NCBI GenBank assembly: GCA_016194865.1
Contig: JACQAT010000007.1
Coordinates: forward strand, 1 to 64,000
DNA from: Chloroflexota bacterium
GTDB lineage: Bacteria; Chloroflexota; Limnocylindria; P2-11E
Length of the DNA stretch: 64,000 bases
Direction: 5' to 3'
Shown piece after piece: positions 16,808-25,958 of this stretch; position 1 is the stretch's first letter; each line of letters opens with the position of its first letter. The notes under the pieces were generated by a model. It did no database searches. It was not told where the DNA came from and was given only the letters and a program-made list of their open reading frames with translations. The position numbers and the translations under genes were made by a program.

Positions 16808-17557
16808 GTGGCGTACGACGGGACCCGCTACGCGGGTTTCCAGGTGCAGCCGAACGCGCCGACCGTGCAGGGAGAGCTGGAGCGCGCGCTCACAGAGCTC
16901 TGCAACGAGCCGGTACGCATCACCGGCGCAGGTCGCACCGATGCGGGGGTCCACGCGACGGGACAGGTGATCAATTTCCGGACGGCGAGCGCGCTGGACG
17001 GGGAGCGGATCGGCAGGGGGGTCAACGCCCTCGTGCCCGCGGACATCGCGATCTCGGCGGTCGAGCCGGTCGGGGAGGACTTCCACGCTCGGTACTCGGC
17101 GACGGGACGCACATATGAATATCGGATCCGGAATGGTCCGGAGCGGCATCCGCTCGAGCGTCATCGAGAGCACTGGCTCCCGGTCCCGCTCGATCGGTCG
17201 GCCCTCGATCGCGCGACGAGGCTCCTCCATGGACGGCACGATTTCGCGGCGTTCGCGGCCGGCGAGGGTGGCGTGCGGGAGGTGCGGTCGGCGACCTGGT
17301 CCGCGCAGGAGGAGCTCCTGCGCTTCGAGATCACGGCCGACGCGTTCCTTCGCGGCATGGTCCGCGCGATCGTGGGCACGCTCCTCTGGGTCGGTCGGGG
17401 CAGGATCGGCGTCGAGGATTTCGGCGCGCTGATCGAGGCCCGCGACCGCTCGAAGGCCGGCCCGAGCGCCCCGGCGAACGGGCTCTGTCTGATCTCGGTC
17501 GAGTACGGCGGACGGCAACGGAACACAATGAGGCGAAACGAGGACGACGAAGAATGA
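16808..17557 (+). CDS. truA: tRNA pseudouridine(38-40) synthase TruA
   Basis: 249 residues from GTG 16808, preceded by GGAAGG. The core [28 protein letters not shown] is followed by the catalytic segment [18 protein letters not shown] with the nucleophilic Asp. It modifies the anticodon stem-loop. The start is a little short at the N-terminus: the preceding WKAR residues look family-like but have no better start codon. The stop overlaps the rplM ATG. Confidence 0.94.
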   Translation: MAYDGTRYAGFQVQPNAPTVQGELERALTELCNEPVRITGAGRTDAGVHATGQVINFRTASALDGERIGRGVNALVPADIAISAVEPVGEDFHARYSATGRTYEYRIRNGPERHPLERHREHWLPVPLDRSALDRATRLLHGRHDFAAFAAGEGGVREVRSATWSAQEELLRFEITADAFLRGMVRAIVGTLLWVGRGRIGVEDFGALIEARDRSKAGPSAPANGLCLISVEYGGRQRNTMRRNEDDEE

Positions 17558-17988
17558 AGACGCACAGCACGAAGTTGAGCGAGATCGAGCGGCATTGGCG
17601 CGTCGTCGACGCGAATGGCGCCACGCTCGGCCGTCTGTCCACGCAGGTCGCCGCCGTCCTCCGGGGCAAGCACAAGCCGACGTTCGAGCCGCACCTCGAC
17701 ACCGGGGATCCGGTCGTCATCGTGAACGCCGCGAAGGTGAGGGTCACCGGCAAGAAGCTCCACGACAAGGAGTACATCCGTCACTCCGGATATCCGGGTG
17801 GCTTCAGGTCCGAGACGCTCGAGCGCCTGCTCCAGCGCCGGCCCGAGGAGGTCATCAGACGCGCGGTGAAGGGGATGCTTCCGCAGAATCGGCTGGGCGA
17901 CAAGATGCTCCGCAAGCTCTACGTCTACGCGGGACCCGAGCACCCGCACGCGGCGCAGCAACCGACCAAGCTCGACAGGGAGGACTGA
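17554..17988 (+). CDS. rplM: 50S ribosomal protein L13
   Basis: 144 residues. It contains [43 protein letters not shown], the [17 protein letters not shown] segment and [23 protein letters not shown]13 is an early 50S assembly protein. ATG overlaps the truA TGA; rpsI follows after 2 nt. Confidence 0.98.
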   Translation: MKTHSTKLSEIERHWRVVDANGATLGRLSTQVAAVLRGKHKPTFEPHLDTGDPVVIVNAAKVRVTGKKLHDKEYIRHSGYPGGFRSETLERLLQRRPEEVIRRAVKGMLPQNRLGDKMLRKLYVYAGPEHPHAAQQPTKLDRED

Positions 17989-17990
17989 CG

Positions 17991-18395
17991 ATGGCCATGG
18001 CCAGATCGGCGCCGTATTTCGAGGGCACCGGGCGTCGCAAGACGAGCATCGCCAGGGTGCGGCTCGTGCCGGGCGACGGCAACGTCATCGTCAACGGGAA
18101 GGCCCTGGACGAGTACTTCGGCCGCGACGGCCTCGCGGAGGTCGCGAATCAGCCGTTCGTCGCGACGAGCACCGTCCGCCGCTTCAACGCGATGGTCAAG
18201 GTCGTCGGTGGGGGTCACAGCGGTCAGGCCGGCGCGATCTCGCACGGGATCGCCCGCGCGCTCCTTCAGGTCGATGCCGCCAATCGCGTCGCGCTCCGCG
18301 GCGCTGGCCTCCTGACCCGCGATCCGCGCGCCAAGGAGCGCAAGAAGCCGGGTCTGAAGCGCGCACGGAAGGCTCCGCAGTTCACGAAGCGCTAG
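17991..18395 (+). CDS. rpsI: 30S ribosomal protein S9
   Basis: 134 residues from ATG 17991 behind AGGGAGGAC. Motifs [40 protein letters not shown] and the basic C-terminus ending KAPQFTKR, whose last Arg reaches the P-site tRNA, are present. It closes the ribosomal block. A 6-bp hairpin CGCTAG/CTAGCG spans the stop codon (18390-18408) but lacks a T-run. Confidence 0.97.
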   Translation: MAMARSAPYFEGTGRRKTSIARVRLVPGDGNVIVNGKALDEYFGRDGLAEVANQPFVATSTVRRFNAMVKVVGGGHSGQAGAISHGIARALLQVDAANRVALRGAGLLTRDPRAKERKKPGLKRARKAPQFTKR

Positions 18396-18427
18396 TCGTC
18401 GCCTAGCGTCTGGCGCACACTTGTGCG

Positions 18428-19306
18428 GTGCGAGCGACGCAGGACTTCAACTACAAGGTCGCTCTCGGCTCGGGGCTCCGTAGCCTTCAGGCAGGGCGCC
18501 TGCGTGAGGCCGAGGAGCAGTTCCGCTACCTGACGCAGAAGTTCCCATCCGCCGACGGCGGATACCGGGGACTCGCGAAGGTGCAGCTCGAGCTCGAGGA
18601 TCGTGCCGCCGCGCTCGCGACGCTTCGCGCCGGCGCGGCCGCCTGCGCGCGCGATGGCGAGCGTGCCCCGAGCATCGCGCTGCTGCGCGAGGCCGTCGGA
18701 CTCGATGGCAGGGACCTCACGTCGCACCGTCACCTTGCCGCGGCCCTGGCGCTGGATGGAAAGACGAACGAGGCCGTTCAGGAATACGCGCGCTACGCGC
18801 AGGCGCAGCTCGACGCGGGCGACACCGAGCGGGCGCGCATCGAGGTCACCTACGCGCTCGAGACATTGAGCGATCCGTCGGCGCTCGACGCGCTCGCGCA
18901 GCGGCTCGAGGTGGGCCGCACCGTCCCGGCGGCACGAACGACCGTGACGCCGAGCGTAGCGGCGGAGCCCGAGGCCGTCGTGCCCGAGCGGTCGAGCGCG
19001 GATCGCGAGGACCACGCGAGCGTGCTCCTCGCGAGCGGCGATCCCGGCGCCGCGCAGGCGGCCCTCGAAGCGGCCCGCGCGCACCTCGCCGAGGGCCGCA
19101 ATGACGCGGCATCGGATCTCCTCCTGCAGCTCGTCGCTGCCGGCACCGCGCCGCATGACGCGCAGCTCCTGCTCGTGGACGTCGCGAACGCGCTCGGACA
19201 ACGAGACGTCGCGAAAGCGAAGGTCGGTCTGCTCGCGGAGGCGCTGCGGCTCGAAGGCAGGCACGATCTCGCGAGCGAGATCGAGCGCCTGGCGGCGGTC
19301 GTCTGA
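18428..19306 (+). CDS. Tetratricopeptide-repeat protein
   Basis: 292 residues from GTG 18428. The sequence is almost entirely alpha-helical TPR-like repeats, for example GLRSLQAGRLREAEEQFRYL near the N-terminus and helical pairs up to the C-terminal ALRLEGRHDLASEIERL. A less regular Pro/Ala-rich linker lies around residues 165-195. There is no signal peptide or membrane segment, so it is probably a cytosolic scaffold. Its TGA overlaps the cdaA ATG, so it may be functionally tied to c-di-AMP synthesis. No specific role can be assigned. Confidence 0.75.
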   Translation: MRATQDFNYKVALGSGLRSLQAGRLREAEEQFRYLTQKFPSADGGYRGLAKVQLELEDRAAALATLRAGAAACARDGERAPSIALLREAVGLDGRDLTSHRHLAAALALDGKTNEAVQEYARYAQAQLDAGDTERARIEVTYALETLSDPSALDALAQRLEVGRTVPAARTTVTPSVAAEPEAVVPERSSADREDHASVLLASGDPGAAQAALEAARAHLAEGRNDAASDLLLQLVAAGTAPHDAQLLLVDVANALGQRDVAKAKVGLLAEALRLEGRHDLASEIERLAAVV

Positions 19307-20136
19307 TGTCCGGCCTCGTGGACGCGATCGGCGAGTTCATCCGCAGCCAGAATTTCGGCTGGAACAACGTCCTCGACATCCTGATCGTCGCGGTGTTCGT
19401 CTACTACCTGCTCAAGCTGATCCGCGGCACCCGCGCGGTGCAGCTCCTCATCGGCGTGCTGGTCCTCGCGGCGATCTACGGCATCGCGGTCCGCCTCCAG
19501 CTGACCCTGACGGCGGGATTCCTGCAGGCGGTCTCCGTCGTGGCCGCGTTCGGGATCGTCGTGATCTTCCAGCCGGAGCTCCGGCGCGCGCTCGGCCAGC
19601 TCGGCAGGCTCGGCCCCCTGAACCGCCTCCTGACACCGACCAACGAGGTGGAGCAGGACAAGATCGTCGACGAGCTCGTGCGCGCCTCGATCATGATCAG
19701 CGCCGCCAAGCACGGGGCGCTGATCGCGGTCGAACGCGCCACCGGGCTCCAGGACTACAGCGAGACCGGTGTGCCGGTGAACGGGCGCCTGACCGCGGAG
19801 CTCCTCGCCTCGATCTTCATGGTCCGGTCGCCGCTGCATGACGGCGCCGTCATCGTCCGCGGGACGCAGATCGTCGCGGCCGCGTGCCTCCTGCCGCTCG
19901 AGGAGGTTCCCGAGCGCGCGGCGCACCGTTACGGGATGCGCCACCGCGCGGCACTGTCGATCTCCGCGCAGACGGATGCGATCGTCGTCGTCGTGTCGGA
20001 GGAGACCGCCGCGATCTCCATCGCCAGCAATGGCCGGATCATCAGCGGCCTCGACGAGGAGCGGCTTCGCAGGGTCCTCAGCTCGCTGTTGAGCAGCCGC
20101 GTCCAGCCGCTGCCCTTCCGCAGCAAGTCGGCGTAG
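19306..20136 (+). CDS. cdaA: Diadenylate cyclase CdaA (DacA)
   Basis: 276 residues. Three hydrophobic N-terminal segments (residues 22-90) precede the DisA_N catalytic domain, with the conserved DGA at 179-181 in PLHDGAVIV and RHR at 212-214 in GMRHRAAL. It makes cyclic di-AMP from two ATP at the membrane; this messenger controls potassium, osmolyte and wall homeostasis. The order cdaA-cdaR-glmM-glmS is the conserved Firmicutes-type module, and CdaR and GlmM are known regulators of CdaA activity. Confidence 0.95.
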   Translation: MSGLVDAIGEFIRSQNFGWNNVLDILIVAVFVYYLLKLIRGTRAVQLLIGVLVLAAIYGIAVRLQLTLTAGFLQAVSVVAAFGIVVIFQPELRRALGQLGRLGPLNRLLTPTNEVEQDKIVDELVRASIMISAAKHGALIAVERATGLQDYSETGVPVNGRLTAELLASIFMVRSPLHDGAVIVRGTQIVAAACLLPLEEVPERAAHRYGMRHRAALSISAQTDAIVVVVSEETAAISIASNGRIISGLDEERLRRVLSSLLSSRVQPLPFRSKSA

Positions 20137-20140
20137 AACG

Positions 20141-21403
20141 GTGCGCGCCGGTGGCGCGATCCAGCTCCTCGCGCTGCGCGGTCGCGTCGACCTGCGGCGC
20201 GCCCTCACGAACGACCTCCCGCTCAAGGCCATCGCCGTCGTCCTGACCGCGATCGTGTGGGTCGTCGTAGCGGAGACGGCGCCGAAGGACGTCACGCAGC
20301 CCTTCGGCGGTCGCGTGCCGATCGAGCGGCCCGAGATCCCGGCCGGCTACGTGCAGCGCGGCACCCTCGGCGACGTCGCCGTGAAGATCCGTGGGCCGCT
20401 CGGCATCGTCAGCTCCATCGGCGTCCAGGACCTCCACGCCACGATCGACCCGACGACCATCGACCTGACGCGCGCGGGCACGCAGGAGGTCGCCGTCCGC
20501 GTCGTGTCCGGCGACGAACGCGTGAAGGTCGTCGAAGTCGCGCCGGCGGTCGTCGGCCTGCGGGTCGAGCGCGTCATCTCGCGCTCGCTCGCGGTGCAGG
20601 CGCGCTTCGCGAACGAGCCGCCGAGCGGCTTCCAGCCGGCGACACCGGTCTTCGCGCCGATCGAGGTGAAGGTGAGCGGGCCGGAGACCAGCGTCGCGGC
20701 GGTCACCGCCGTCTTCGCGACTGTGCGCTTCGGTGACGCGGGCGTGGACGTGCTGCAGAGCGCGCAGGCGCAGGCGGTCGACGCGAGCGGTGCCCCGGTC
20801 CCCGACGTGACCGTCGAGCCCGCGGCGGTCCAGGCGAACGTCCCCGTGCTCTCCACCGCGACGACGCGCACCGTGCCGGTGCTCTGGGCGCTGCGTGGCT
20901 CGGTCGCGCCGGGCTTCTGGGTCTCACGCGTCGACGCGAATCCGATCGCGGTGACCGTGCGCGGCCCGCGCTCGTCGATCGCCGCGCTCGAGCGGATCGA
21001 GACCACGCCCATCGACGTCACGGGCCTGGCCAGCGACCGGACCGTGCGCGTCGCGCTCACCCTGCCCGAGGGAGTGACGCTCGTGCAGGCCACCGATGCC
21101 TCGGTCACCGTGGTCGTCGTCCCCCTCACCGGCACCCGGCCGTTCCCGATCGTGGCGGTCCAGGTGCTCGGCGTCGGGCAGGGCCTCGCCGCGGACGCGG
21201 ATCCGAAGACCGTCGACGTGGTGGTCAGCGGCACGCTGGCGCAGCTCAACGCGCTGCGGCCCGAGGACATCACAGCGACGGCCGATGCCACTTCGAAAGG
21301 CGTCGGGAGCTACCCGACCGATGTCGTGGTGCGGGGGCCGCAGGGGCTCACCGTGAGCACCGTGCAGCCGAGCCGCGCGACCGTCACGATACGAGCGAAA
21401 TGA
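20141..21403 (+). CDS. cdaR: CdaA regulatory protein CdaR (YbbR domains)
   Basis: 420 residues from GTG 20141, 4 nt after cdaA. One membrane segment near residues 28-45 (LKAIAVVLTAIVWVVVAE) is followed by about four extracytoplasmic YbbR repeats of about 80 residues, recognisable by recurring VxVRGP and VKVSGP turns. CdaR modulates CdaA from outside the membrane. The stop overlaps the glmM ATG. Confidence 0.92.
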   Translation: MRAGGAIQLLALRGRVDLRRALTNDLPLKAIAVVLTAIVWVVVAETAPKDVTQPFGGRVPIERPEIPAGYVQRGTLGDVAVKIRGPLGIVSSIGVQDLHATIDPTTIDLTRAGTQEVAVRVVSGDERVKVVEVAPAVVGLRVERVISRSLAVQARFANEPPSGFQPATPVFAPIEVKVSGPETSVAAVTAVFATVRFGDAGVDVLQSAQAQAVDASGAPVPDVTVEPAAVQANVPVLSTATTRTVPVLWALRGSVAPGFWVSRVDANPIAVTVRGPRSSIAALERIETTPIDVTGLASDRTVRVALTLPEGVTLVQATDASVTVVVVPLTGTRPFPIVAVQVLGVGQGLAADADPKTVDVVVSGTLAQLNALRPEDITATADATSKGVGSYPTDVVVRGPQGLTVSTVQPSRATVTIRAK

Positions 21404-22728
21404 GCGCCCTCTTCGGCACCGACGGCGTCCGCGGCATCGCGAACCTCGAGCTCACGCCCGAGCTGGCGCTGCGGCTCGGCCGCGCGGCAGGGCAGGTGCT
21501 CGGCGGCGCGGGGCATCGCGTGGTCATCGGCCGCGACACGCGGCGCTCCGGCCGCATGCTCGAGAGCGCGCTCGCCGCTGGGCTCTGCTCCGTCGGGATG
21601 GAGGCGCGGCTCGTGGGTCACGTGCCCACGCCCGGTCTCGCGTACCTCGCGCGTACGGGCGATTTCATCGCCGGCGCGGTGATCAGCGCGTCCCACAACC
21701 CTGCGCCCGATAACGGTATCAAGTTCTTCGACGCGAACGGGCTCAAGCTGCCTGATGCCCTCGAGGCGGAGATCGAGCGCTCCATGGCGGGGGACGACGA
21801 CCTTCCGCGTCCGACCGAGGGCGGCATCGGCCTCATCGGCGATGCGCGCGGCCTGGTGAAGGAGTACGAGGATTTCCTGCTGAAGCTCGCGCCTCCTCTG
21901 GCGGGCGTGAAGGTCGTGCTCGACTGCGCGAACGGCTCGACGTATCGCACCGCGCCGGCGGTATTCGCGCACGCGGGCGCGAACGTCTACACGCTGTTCG
22001 ATACGCCCGACGGCGCGAACATCAACCAGGGCTCGGGCAGCACGAGCCCCCAGGCTCTGCAGCGCGCGGTCGTCGAGCGTGGCGCGGACATCGGGTTCGC
22101 GTTCGACGGCGACGGCGACCGCGTGATGGTCGTGGACAGCACCGGCGCCATCCACGACGGCGACACCGTGCTCGCGCTGGCCGCGCGGCACTTCGGGCGC
22201 GCCGGCCGCCTCAGGCCGCGTCTTGTCGTGGGGACGGTCATGTCCAACGGCGGGGTCGAGGCGACGCTCGCGCGCGAGGACATCGCGCTCGTGCGGACGC
22301 AGGTCGGCGACCGCTACGTGTGGGAGGAGCTCGTCCGTCGCGACGCGCAGTTCGGCGGCGAGCCGAGCGGGCACGTCATCTTCCGTGGGTACAGCACGAC
22401 CGGCGACGGGATCCTCACCGCGCTCGAGGTCCTGCACCTCGTGCGCGCGGAGGGGCTGCCGCTCACGCGCCTGGCCGCGGACATCGAGCACTGGCCGCAG
22501 ATCACGCGCAACGTGCGCGCGGCGAAGCGCAAGGACTGGGAGGCGAGCGGCCCGTTCAGCGGCGCCGTGCGGGCCGCCCTCGGCGCGCTCGGCACGACCG
22601 GGCGGCTCGTCGTGCGTCCGTCGGGCACCGAGCCCGTGCTGCGCATCACGGTCGAGGCGCGGGAGCAGGCCCTCGCGGAGCGCGTCGCCTCGCAGCTCGC
22701 GGACGCGGCCACGGAGCACCTCTCCTAA
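21400..22728 (+). CDS. glmM: Phosphoglucosamine mutase
   Basis: 442 residues. It begins SALFGTDGVRGIANLELTPE; the phospho-serine is Ser98 in ISASHNPAPDNGIKFF. The magnesium loop FDGDGDR, the sugar-specificity loop GEPSGHVIF and the phosphate-binding RPSGTEPVLRI are all present. It converts GlcN-6-P to GlcN-1-P for UDP-GlcNAc and peptidoglycan. It links cdaA-cdaR with glmS in one overlapping operon. Confidence 0.97.
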   Translation: MSALFGTDGVRGIANLELTPELALRLGRAAGQVLGGAGHRVVIGRDTRRSGRMLESALAAGLCSVGMEARLVGHVPTPGLAYLARTGDFIAGAVISASHNPAPDNGIKFFDANGLKLPDALEAEIERSMAGDDDLPRPTEGGIGLIGDARGLVKEYEDFLLKLAPPLAGVKVVLDCANGSTYRTAPAVFAHAGANVYTLFDTPDGANINQGSGSTSPQALQRAVVERGADIGFAFDGDGDRVMVVDSTGAIHDGDTVLALAARHFGRAGRLRPRLVVGTVMSNGGVEATLAREDIALVRTQVGDRYVWEELVRRDAQFGGEPSGHVIFRGYSTTGDGILTALEVLHLVRAEGLPLTRLAADIEHWPQITRNVRAAKRKDWEASGPFSGAVRAALGALGTTGRLVVRPSGTEPVLRITVEAREQALAERVASQLADAATEHLS

Positions 22729-24572
22729 TGTGCGGCATCGTCGGCTACGCCGGTCCGCAGCAGGCGCTGCCGCTGCTCATGGATGGACTGAAGCGCCTCG
22801 AGTACCGCGGGTACGACTCCGCGGGCGTCGCGATCCAGCACGACGGGGTGCTCGAGATCCGGCGCGCCGAGGGCAAGCTCGCCAATCTCGCCGCGGTCGT
22901 CGCGAAGTCGCCGGCCGCCGGGGCCACCGGGATCGGCCACACGCGCTGGGCGACGCACGGACGGCCGAACGAGCAGAACGCGCACCCGCACGTCGACTGC
23001 GGCGGCGTCACCGCCGTGATCCACAACGGGATCATCGAGAACTTCGAGGCGTTGAAGAAGCCGCTCGTGGACAAGGGCCACCGCTTCATGTCGGAGACCG
23101 ACACCGAGGTCGTCGTCCACCTGATCGAGGACGAGCTGAAGAGCGGGAAGTCACTCGAGGACGCCGCGCTCGCGGTCGTGCCGACGCTCGAGGGCGCGGC
23201 CGCGCTGGCCTTCGTGTCGGCGAAGGACCCGGGGAAGATCGTGGCGGCACGCATCAGCAACGCCGGTGGCGTGATCGTCGGCCATGGGGAGGGGGAGAAC
23301 TACCTCGCCTCGGACATCCCGGCGCTTCTGGAACACACCCGCACCGTGAGCTACGTGGAGCCCGGCGAGTTCGCCGTCATCACCGCGGGCGGCGTCCGCT
23401 TCCTCGATCGCGCGGGCACGCAGCTCGAGAAGGCGAAGACGACCATCACCTGGGACACCGTCTCGGCCGCGAAGTCCGGGTACAAGCACTTCATGCTGAA
23501 GGAGATCCACGAGCAGCCGCGGGTGATCTCCGACACGCTGCTCGGCAGGGTCGATCGAGCCTCGGGGCGTGTCGTGTTCGACGCCGACCTGAAGCTCACG
23601 GACGACGCGGTCCGCGCGCTGGATCGCATCACGCTGCTCGGCTGCGGGACGGCGGGCTACGCGGCGCTGGTGGGGAAGTACCTCATCGAGCGTCTCGCGC
23701 GCATCCCCTGCGACGTCGAGATCCCCAGCGAGTACCGCTACCGCGACCCCGTGGTCACGAAGGGGCAGCTCGTCATCTCGCTCACGCAGTCGGGCGAGAC
23801 GGTCGACACCCTCGCGGCCATGGAAGAGGGCAAGAAGCGCGGCGCGCGGCTGCTCACGTTCGTGAACGTCATGGGCAGCCAGGCCTCGCGGATGGCGGAC
23901 GACGTCATCTACCTGCACGCGGGCCCGGAGATCAGCGTGGCGTCGACGAAGGCGTACTCGACGATGCTCGTCGACCTGTACCTCTTCGCGATCTTCCTCG
24001 GCCAGCGTCGTGGGACGCTCGATCCCACGGCAGGCGGGAAGCTCCTCGCGGAGGTGTTCCACCTGCCGACCCTCGTCGACGCGGTGCTGCGCGAGGAGCC
24101 GAAGATCAAGGCGCTCGCGTACCGGCACCACCAGGCGAAGGACTTCCTCTATCTCGGCCGCGGGGTGAACTACCCGACCGCGCTCGAGGGCGCGCACAAG
24201 CTGAAGGAGCTCTCCTACAGCCACGCCGAGGGTACGGCCGCGGGCGAGATGAAGCACGGGATCAACGCGCTCATCGACGAATCGCTTCCCGTCGTGGCCA
24301 TCGTGCTGCAGGACTCGACGTACAAGAAGATGCTGTCGAACATCCAGGAGGTCCGTGCCCGCGCCGGCGCGGTGATCGCCGTCGCCAACGACGACGACGA
24401 GGAGATCGCGCAGAACGCGAGCGAAGTGATCCGCGTCCCGAAGACGAACGAGCTGCTCTCGCCGGCGCTCGCGGTCGTGCCGCTTCACCTGTTCGCGTAC
24501 CACGTCGCTGACCGCCGCGGCAACGACGTCGATCAGCCGCGCAACCTCGCCAAGGCGGTCACCGTTGAATAA
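22728..24572 (+). CDS. glmS: Glutamine-fructose-6-phosphate aminotransferase
   Basis: 614 residues from ATG 22728, sharing a base with the glmM stop. The nucleophilic Cys follows Met (MCGIVGY), and the glutaminase domain has RLEYRGYDSAGVA and GHTRWATHG. Two SIS domains follow (LGCGTAGYAALVGKYL, LTQSGETVDTLAAM), and the conserved C-terminal end is LFAYHVADRRGNDVDQPRNLAKAVTVE-like. It commits fructose-6-P to aminosugar synthesis. No glmS ribozyme is possible in the one-base gap. Confidence 0.97.
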   Translation: MCGIVGYAGPQQALPLLMDGLKRLEYRGYDSAGVAIQHDGVLEIRRAEGKLANLAAVVAKSPAAGATGIGHTRWATHGRPNEQNAHPHVDCGGVTAVIHNGIIENFEALKKPLVDKGHRFMSETDTEVVVHLIEDELKSGKSLEDAALAVVPTLEGAAALAFVSAKDPGKIVAARISNAGGVIVGHGEGENYLASDIPALLEHTRTVSYVEPGEFAVITAGGVRFLDRAGTQLEKAKTTITWDTVSAAKSGYKHFMLKEIHEQPRVISDTLLGRVDRASGRVVFDADLKLTDDAVRALDRITLLGCGTAGYAALVGKYLIERLARIPCDVEIPSEYRYRDPVVTKGQLVISLTQSGETVDTLAAMEEGKKRGARLLTFVNVMGSQASRMADDVIYLHAGPEISVASTKAYSTMLVDLYLFAIFLGQRRGTLDPTAGGKLLAEVFHLPTLVDAVLREEPKIKALAYRHHQAKDFLYLGRGVNYPTALEGAHKLKELSYSHAEGTAAGEMKHGINALIDESLPVVAIVLQDSTYKKMLSNIQEVRARAGAVIAVANDDDEEIAQNASEVIRVPKTNELLSPALAVVPLHLFAYHVADRRGNDVDQPRNLAKAVTVE

Positions 24573-25068
24573 GGACGCACGTCCCGACGGCGGAGCCCGA
24601 GGTGTGGAGGGCAGGCCCGACACACCGAGGGCGAGCACGGCGGCCGAACGAGGGCTCCGCCCGAGCGAGGTCGGACAAGGTGGGCTGAGCCCGAGCGAGG
24701 TCGGCATAGACATCATCGAGACGGCACGGATAGGCGCGGTCCTCACAAGGCACGACGAGCGGTTCCTGGGCCGCGTCTACACCGAGTGGGAGCGGCGCTA
24801 CTGCCGCAGGAACGTGCTGCACCTCTCGGGTCGCTGGGCCGCCAAAGAAGCGGTGTCGAAGGTGCTCGGCCTCGGCGTCCGCGGCGTGGGCTGGCGCGAG
24901 ATCGAGATCAAGCGGACCCCGGCGGGGCAGCCGATCGTCGTGCTGCACGGGCGCGCGGAGGCGCGCCGCACGGCGCTCGGCCTCAGCGCGCCGCTGTCGG
25001 TGAGCATCTCCCACATCCGCGACCTCGCGGTCGCGGTCGCGGTGGGGCTTCGCGCGGAGCGCGCCTGA
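24565..25068 (+). CDS. acpS: Holo-[acyl-carrier-protein] synthase with repeat-derived N-terminus
   Basis: 167 residues from TTG 24565, which overlaps the glmS stop. The enzyme proper starts near residue 46 (VGIDIIETARIGAVL), with FLGRVYTEWERRYC, the conserved GRWAAKEAVSKVLG and SISHIRDLAVAVAV. It transfers 4'-phosphopantetheine from CoA to ACP. Normal AcpS is about 125 residues; the extra 45 are low-complexity and include GLRPSEVGQGGLSPSEVG, encoded by a 30-bp repeat. The true start may be further downstream at an unusual codon. Confidence 0.88.
   Translation: MNKDARPDGGARGVEGRPDTPRASTAAERGLRPSEVGQGGLSPSEVGIDIIETARIGAVLTRHDERFLGRVYTEWERRYCRRNVLHLSGRWAAKEAVSKVLGLGVRGVGWREIEIKRTPAGQPIVVLHGRAEARRTALGLSAPLSVSISHIRDLAVAVAVGLRAERA
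24652..24704 (+). repeat. 30-bp in-frame repeat inside acpS N-terminus
   Basis: Two units, 24652-24681 and 24682-24704, share CCCGAGCGAGGTCGG. Each begins with a small palindrome: GGGC-TCC-GCCC and GGGCT-G-AGCCC. They encode GLRPSEVGQ and GLSPSEVG. The GLRP core and the GGGCTYCGCCC stem recall the hairpins in rplD and rpsQ, and the repeat likewise sits in frame near a start codon. Confidence 0.65.
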
Positions 25069-25958
25069 GCGTCAGCCGCCCGATCGCGCTCGATGCGCGC
25101 GCGGTCCAGGCGATGCTCCGCCCTCTGCCGGCGGATGCCGGCAAGGAGAAGCGTGGCCGCGTCGTGGTCGTGGGCGGCTCGCTGCAATATCCCGGTGCGC
25201 TGCTGCTCGCGTCGCGCGCCGCGCTGCGCTGCGGCGCGGGCGTCGTGACGGTCGCCTCGGCCCGCGCCGTGATCGAGGTCATCGCGGGACGCGATCCGAA
25301 CGTGACGTTCTTGGCCCTCGCGGAGTCCCAGCCCGGCACGGTGGCCGTGGGCGCGGCGGCGCAGCTGTCGTCGCTGCTGCGGGAGAAGGTCCGCGCGATG
25401 CTGCTCGGCCCCGGGCTGGCGCACGCGACCGGCACCGATGACTTCGTCGCGGCGGTCCTGCGCAACGCGCGTGGCGTCGCGACCGCCATCGACGCCGACG
25501 GCCTCAACGCCCTGGCGCGGACGACGGGCTGGACGGACCTGCTGCCGGCGAAGTGCGTCCTCACCCCGCACGACGGCGAGGCCGCTCGGCTCGCCGGCGC
25601 CGTGGTCCCGGCGGGCGACGACCGCATCGCCTTCGCGGAGGAGCATGCCGCGGAGTGGGGCGCCGTCGTCGCGCTGAAGGGCGCGGTCACGGTCGTCAGC
25701 GACGGCCGCAAGACGTACGTGCACGATGCGCCGAACCCCGCGCTGGGCGTGGGTGGCTCGGGCGACGCGCTCGGCGGCGCCGTCGCCGCCTTCCTCGCGC
25801 GCGGGCTCGCGCCACTCGCGGCCGCCTGCGTCGCGGTGTGGGTCCACGGCCGCGCGGGCGCGCTCCTCGCCGCCGAGATCGGCGAGAACGGCGTCCTCGC
25901 CAGCGAGATCGTCGACGCGCTGCCGCGCGGTCTGCGCGAGATCGCGGAGCCACGCTGA
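25065..25958 (+). CDS. nnrD: ADP-dependent NAD(P)H-hydrate dehydratase
   Basis: About 297 residues. The YjeF_C kinase-like fold is clear: KRGRVVVVGGSLQYPGA, DADGLNAL, LTPHDGEAARL and the catalytic NPALGVGGSGDALGG. It dehydrates damaged S-NADHX. It is a stand-alone C-terminal half without the epimerase domain. The family-like sequence LDARAVQAMLRPLP begins before the first ATG (25113), so the start is probably CTG 25065, overlapping the acpS TGA as CTGA. The stop overlaps the alr ATG. Confidence 0.9.
   Translation: MSVSRPIALDARAVQAMLRPLPADAGKEKRGRVVVVGGSLQYPGALLLASRAALRCGAGVVTVASARAVIEVIAGRDPNVTFLALAESQPGTVAVGAAAQLSSLLREKVRAMLLGPGLAHATGTDDFVAAVLRNARGVATAIDADGLNALARTTGWTDLLPAKCVLTPHDGEAARLAGAVVPAGDDRIAFAEEHAAEWGAVVALKGAVTVVSDGRKTYVHDAPNPALGVGGSGDALGGAVAAFLARGLAPLAAACVAVWVHGRAGALLAAEIGENGVLASEIVDALPRGLREIAEPR

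Noticed and set aside
18390-18408. Terminator after rpsI
   Set aside because: Only a 6-bp hairpin overlapping the stop codon and no T-run; too weak to call.
22223-24511. Long alternative plus-strand frame across glmM and glmS
   Set aside because: It is Arg/Gly-rich without motifs, while glmM and glmS motifs are complete in their own frames.
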